From an uncultured beta proteobacterium (GTDB lineage: Bacteria > Pseudomonadota > Gammaproteobacteria > Burkholderiales > Burkholderiaceae), in NCBI GenBank assembly GCA_903843315.1, contig CAIMPQ010000198.1, positions 1 through 17,562 of the forward strand: a stretch of 17,562 nt of DNA. Direction: 5' to 3'. The translations under genes and the position numbers were made by a program. The notes under the pieces are model-generated. The model did not search any database. It was not told the DNA's origin and saw nothing but the letters and a program-made list of their open reading frames with translations. Position 1 is the first letter of the stretch, and each line of letters opens with the position of its first letter. Below, piece after piece: positions 15,431 through 17,562 of this stretch.

Positions 15431-15598
15431 ATGGAACTGATCACACCTTATCTCTCTGCATTTTCAACAGTCATTGGACTTATCTTTTTTGTTGGAATTG
15501 TATGGTGGGCTTGGTCTCCTAACAGGAAGAAGGCTAATGAGGAATCAGCTGAACTTCCATTTGATCTTCCAGATGAATTTAGTAAGGACAAATCATGA
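15431..15598 (+). CDS. ccoQ: cbb3-type oxidase subunit CcoQ (CcoQ/FixQ)
   Basis: Short 55-aa membrane protein between ccoO and ccoP. One helix (about 9-28) ends in the typical WWAWSPNRK, followed by an acidic tail ending LPFDLPDEF. CcoQ stabilises the interaction of CcoP with the CcoNO core in other bacteria. The start at ATG 15431 has no clear Shine-Dalgarno and is 23 nt after ccoO. Its stop overlaps the ccoP start as ATGA (15595-15598), indicating translational coupling. Confidence 0.93.
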   Translation: MELITPYLSAFSTVIGLIFFVGIVWWAWSPNRKKANEESAELPFDLPDEFSKDKS

Positions 15599-16521
15599 GT
15601 GACTTTTTTAGCAGCGGTTGGAGTATTTACATCGCACTCGTTTCATTGGTCGGTATTTTTTGGTGCATCTGGCTTTTAGCTTCTGTCCGTAAGGCAAAGG
15701 TCATTCTTGGGCCAGATGGTCAAGTGACAGATACTGGTCATGTTTGGGATGACAATTTACGCGAGCTGAATAATCCATTGCCACGTTGGTGGATGTGGAT
15801 GTTCTTGATCTCTTGTATCTTTGGATTGGTATACCTTGTGCTTTATCCAGGCCTAGGATCTTTCCCAGGCATCTTGGGCTACAGCACTGATGGTGCTCTC
15901 ATGAAGTCGATGACTACTGCAAACGATGAGCTTAAACCTGTCTATGCTAAGTATGTGAAGATGGATATTGTGCAAGTTGCTGCCGATCCTAAAGCCCGTG
16001 AAATGGGTCAACGCCTGTTCTTGAATTCTTGCGCACAGTGCCATGGTTCTGATGCAGGAGGTGCTAAAGGCTTCCCGAATTTGACTGATGGCGACTGGCT
16101 CTATGGTGGTTCTCCAGAAAATATTAAAACTTCTATTACTAATGGTCGTGGCGGTGTGATGCCTCCGTTCCCTCAATTAGATAGTAAGCAAATTGTGGAT
16201 GTTGCCAATTACGTTCGTGCCCTTTCTGGTTTGCCAGCTGACGATCTGAAGGCAGCGCGCGGTGCTGAAGTATTTAAAGCCAATTGCGTAGCCTGTCATG
16301 GCGCAGATGGTAAGGGCAATATCGCTTTGGGCGCACCTAACTTAACCGATAAGACTTGGTTGTATGGCGGTTCAGAGGCGACTATTGTTGAAACAGTAAG
16401 CAAAGGTCGTATGGCTATGATGCCGGCTCAGGATAAAGTGTTAAGCCCTGAAAAAATTCAGCTGTTGACAGCCTATGTTTGGGGTTTGTCGAATAATAAG
16501 CAGCCCGCAGCATCTAAGTAA
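15595..16521 (+). CDS. ccoP: cbb3-type oxidase subunit III (di-heme cytochrome c)
   Basis: 308-aa membrane protein that accepts electrons from soluble cytochrome c or directly from the bc1 complex. Two N-terminal helices (about 8-30 and 65-85) flank a cytoplasmic loop with VWDDNLRELNNPLPRWW (50-66), characteristic of CcoP. Two periplasmic cytochrome c domains follow: CAQCH (146-150) with likely Met189 in GGVMPPF, and CVACH (231-235) with likely Met275 or Met276 in MAMMPAQ. The two domains share a PNLT..-WLYGGS repeat, showing internal duplication. The start overlaps the ccoQ stop. The gene ends 3 nt before ccoG. Confidence 0.97.
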   Translation: MSDFFSSGWSIYIALVSLVGIFWCIWLLASVRKAKVILGPDGQVTDTGHVWDDNLRELNNPLPRWWMWMFLISCIFGLVYLVLYPGLGSFPGILGYSTDGALMKSMTTANDELKPVYAKYVKMDIVQVAADPKAREMGQRLFLNSCAQCHGSDAGGAKGFPNLTDGDWLYGGSPENIKTSITNGRGGVMPPFPQLDSKQIVDVANYVRALSGLPADDLKAARGAEVFKANCVACHGADGKGNIALGAPNLTDKTWLYGGSEATIVETVSKGRMAMMPAQDKVLSPEKIQLLTAYVWGLSNNKQPAASK

Positions 16522-16524
16522 GCA

Positions 16525-17562
16525 GTGCCGAGTAATTCGCCGGGTGGGAAACCTGTTCCGATAGAAGTCATTGAGGAATCTCTATACGAGGTCCGGCGAA
16601 AGATTTACCCGCGTTCAGTATCTGGCCTCTTTGCCCGCTGGCGCTTTGTCCTCGTATTTGCTACACAACTGCTGTTCTATGGTTTGCCATGGGTTAGTTG
16701 GAACGGTCGTCAGGCCGTATTATTTGATTTAATTCAGCGTAAGTTTTATATCTTTGGTTTAGTGTTGTGGCCACAAGATGTGATTTATCTCACGCTCTTA
16801 TTAATTCTTTCTGCATTAGCCTTATTCCTCTTTACTGCAGTCGCTGGTCGTCTCTTTTGCGGATACGCTTGCCCGCAAACTGTGTATACCGAAATCTTTA
16901 TGTGGATTGAACGTAAGGTCGAAGGTGATCGCTTTGCGCGGATTCGTTTGGATGGTGAAGAGTGGCCATGGGGATTCAGAAAATGGCGCCTCAAGATCAC
17001 TAAGCATTTCCTTTGGCTCCTAATAGCCTTCTGGACCGGCTTTACTTTTATTGGCTACTTCACCCCAATTACTACTTTAGGCTCAGCCTTAATCCATTTA
17101 TCCTTAGGGCCTTGGCAGACTTTCTGGCTGTGTTTCTATGGCTTTGCCACTTGGGGTAACGCAGGATTTATGCGTGAGCAGGTTTGTAAATATATGTGCC
17201 CATATGCTCGCTTCCAAAGCGTGATGGTGGATAAAGATACTTTCTTAGTAACCTATGACAAAGTACGAGGCGAGCCAAGAGGTAGCCGTAGCAAATCGGC
17301 TGAACCTAGTTCACTAGGTTTGGGTGATTGCGTTGATTGCAGTATTTGTGTGCAAGTATGTCCAACGGGCATCGATATTCGTGACGGTCTTCAATACATG
17401 TGCATTGGTTGTGGCGCCTGTATTGATGCCTGCGATCAGGTAATGGAAAAGGTGGATTATCCAAAAGGATTGATTCGCTATACAACCGAACGTGCTATTG
17501 AAGATCAAGAGTCCAATCAAAGTGCCATTCGCCATATCCTGCGCCCCAGGGTTTTGATTTAC
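16525..17562 (+). CDS. ccoG: cbb3 oxidase accessory protein CcoG (3' end outside window)
   Basis: Membrane-bound polyferredoxin of the CcoG/FixG/RdxA family, proposed to act in copper reduction for cbb3 oxidase maturation. The frame is open for 346 codons to the window end without a stop. It has several helices (around 40-60, 83-106, 161-181, 188-210). Conserved cysteine motifs are C112GYAC116P and C221KYMC225P. Two [4Fe-4S] clusters are indicated by C269-C272-C275-C279-P and C293-C296-C299-C303. The start GTG 16525 is 3 nt after the ccoP stop with only a weak Shine-Dalgarno, so it is likely coupled; the N-terminal text up to YEVRRKIYPRSVSGLFARWR is typical for the family. The missing part should be the C-terminal periplasmic domain, and ccoH is expected next. 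Confidence 0.95.
   Translation, partial: MPSNSPGGKPVPIEVIEESLYEVRRKIYPRSVSGLFARWRFVLVFATQLLFYGLPWVSWNGRQAVLFDLIQRKFYIFGLVLWPQDVIYLTLLLILSALALFLFTAVAGRLFCGYACPQTVYTEIFMWIERKVEGDRFARIRLDGEEWPWGFRKWRLKITKHFLWLLIAFWTGFTFIGYFTPITTLGSALIHLSLGPWQTFWLCFYGFATWGNAGFMREQVCKYMCPYARFQSVMVDKDTFLVTYDKVRGEPRGSRSKSAEPSSLGLGDCVDCSICVQVCPTGIDIRDGLQYMCIGCGACIDACDQVMEKVDYPKGLIRYTTERAIEDQESNQSAIRHILRPRVLIY

Overview
The window looks like chromosomal DNA from a low-GC betaproteobacterium of the Burkholderiaceae, most likely Polynucleobacter or a close relative. This is inferred from moderate GC content, orphan Bug-type periplasmic receptors, a B12-dependent ribonucleotide reductase, and the gene order ccoI-ccoS-ccoN-ccoO-ccoQ-ccoP-ccoG under a perfect FNR-type box. 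No rRNA, tRNA, insertion sequence, phage gene or CRISPR array was seen. Coding density is high; the longest gene-free stretches are about 150-170 bp.

Left part (1-4574): the 3' portion of a nitronate monooxygenase-family flavoenzyme, a class II (adenosylcobalamin) ribonucleotide reductase starting 13 nt after it, and a single-domain hemerythrin. A short-chain dehydrogenase/reductase (SDR) converges on these three from the - strand.

Middle part (4575-9185): a probable small-molecule catabolic or uptake cluster. It has a secreted Bug solute receptor, a 2OG-Fe(II) dioxygenase of the PF10014 type, a two-gene split AtuA (DUF1446) protein, and a second, convergent Bug receptor. The SDR is divergent from the first Bug gene and may belong to the cluster. 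No TctA/TctB permease is present and the substrate cannot be read from the sequence. This is the least explained part of the window.

Right part (9271-17562): a microaerobic respiration block. An unidentified MFS transporter overlaps ccoI (copper P-type ATPase) by an ATGA, followed by ccoS. A 167-bp regulatory gap holds a perfect FNR/Anr box placed exactly at -41.5 relative to a plausible start site. Then come ccoN, ccoO, ccoQ and ccoP (the cbb3 oxidase subunits) and ccoG (iron-sulfur assembly factor, cut by the window end). ccoS and ccoQ are short genes that are easy to miss. All heme and copper ligands of the oxidase are present, so it should be functional. The copper supply genes (MFS?, CcoI, CcoS, CcoG) surround the oxidase genes they serve.

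Most of the window is recognisable biology. The points most worth a second look are the dioxygenase/AtuA/Bug cluster, the MFS gene coupled to ccoI, and the tetra-cysteine C-terminus of the nitronate monooxygenase-like protein.
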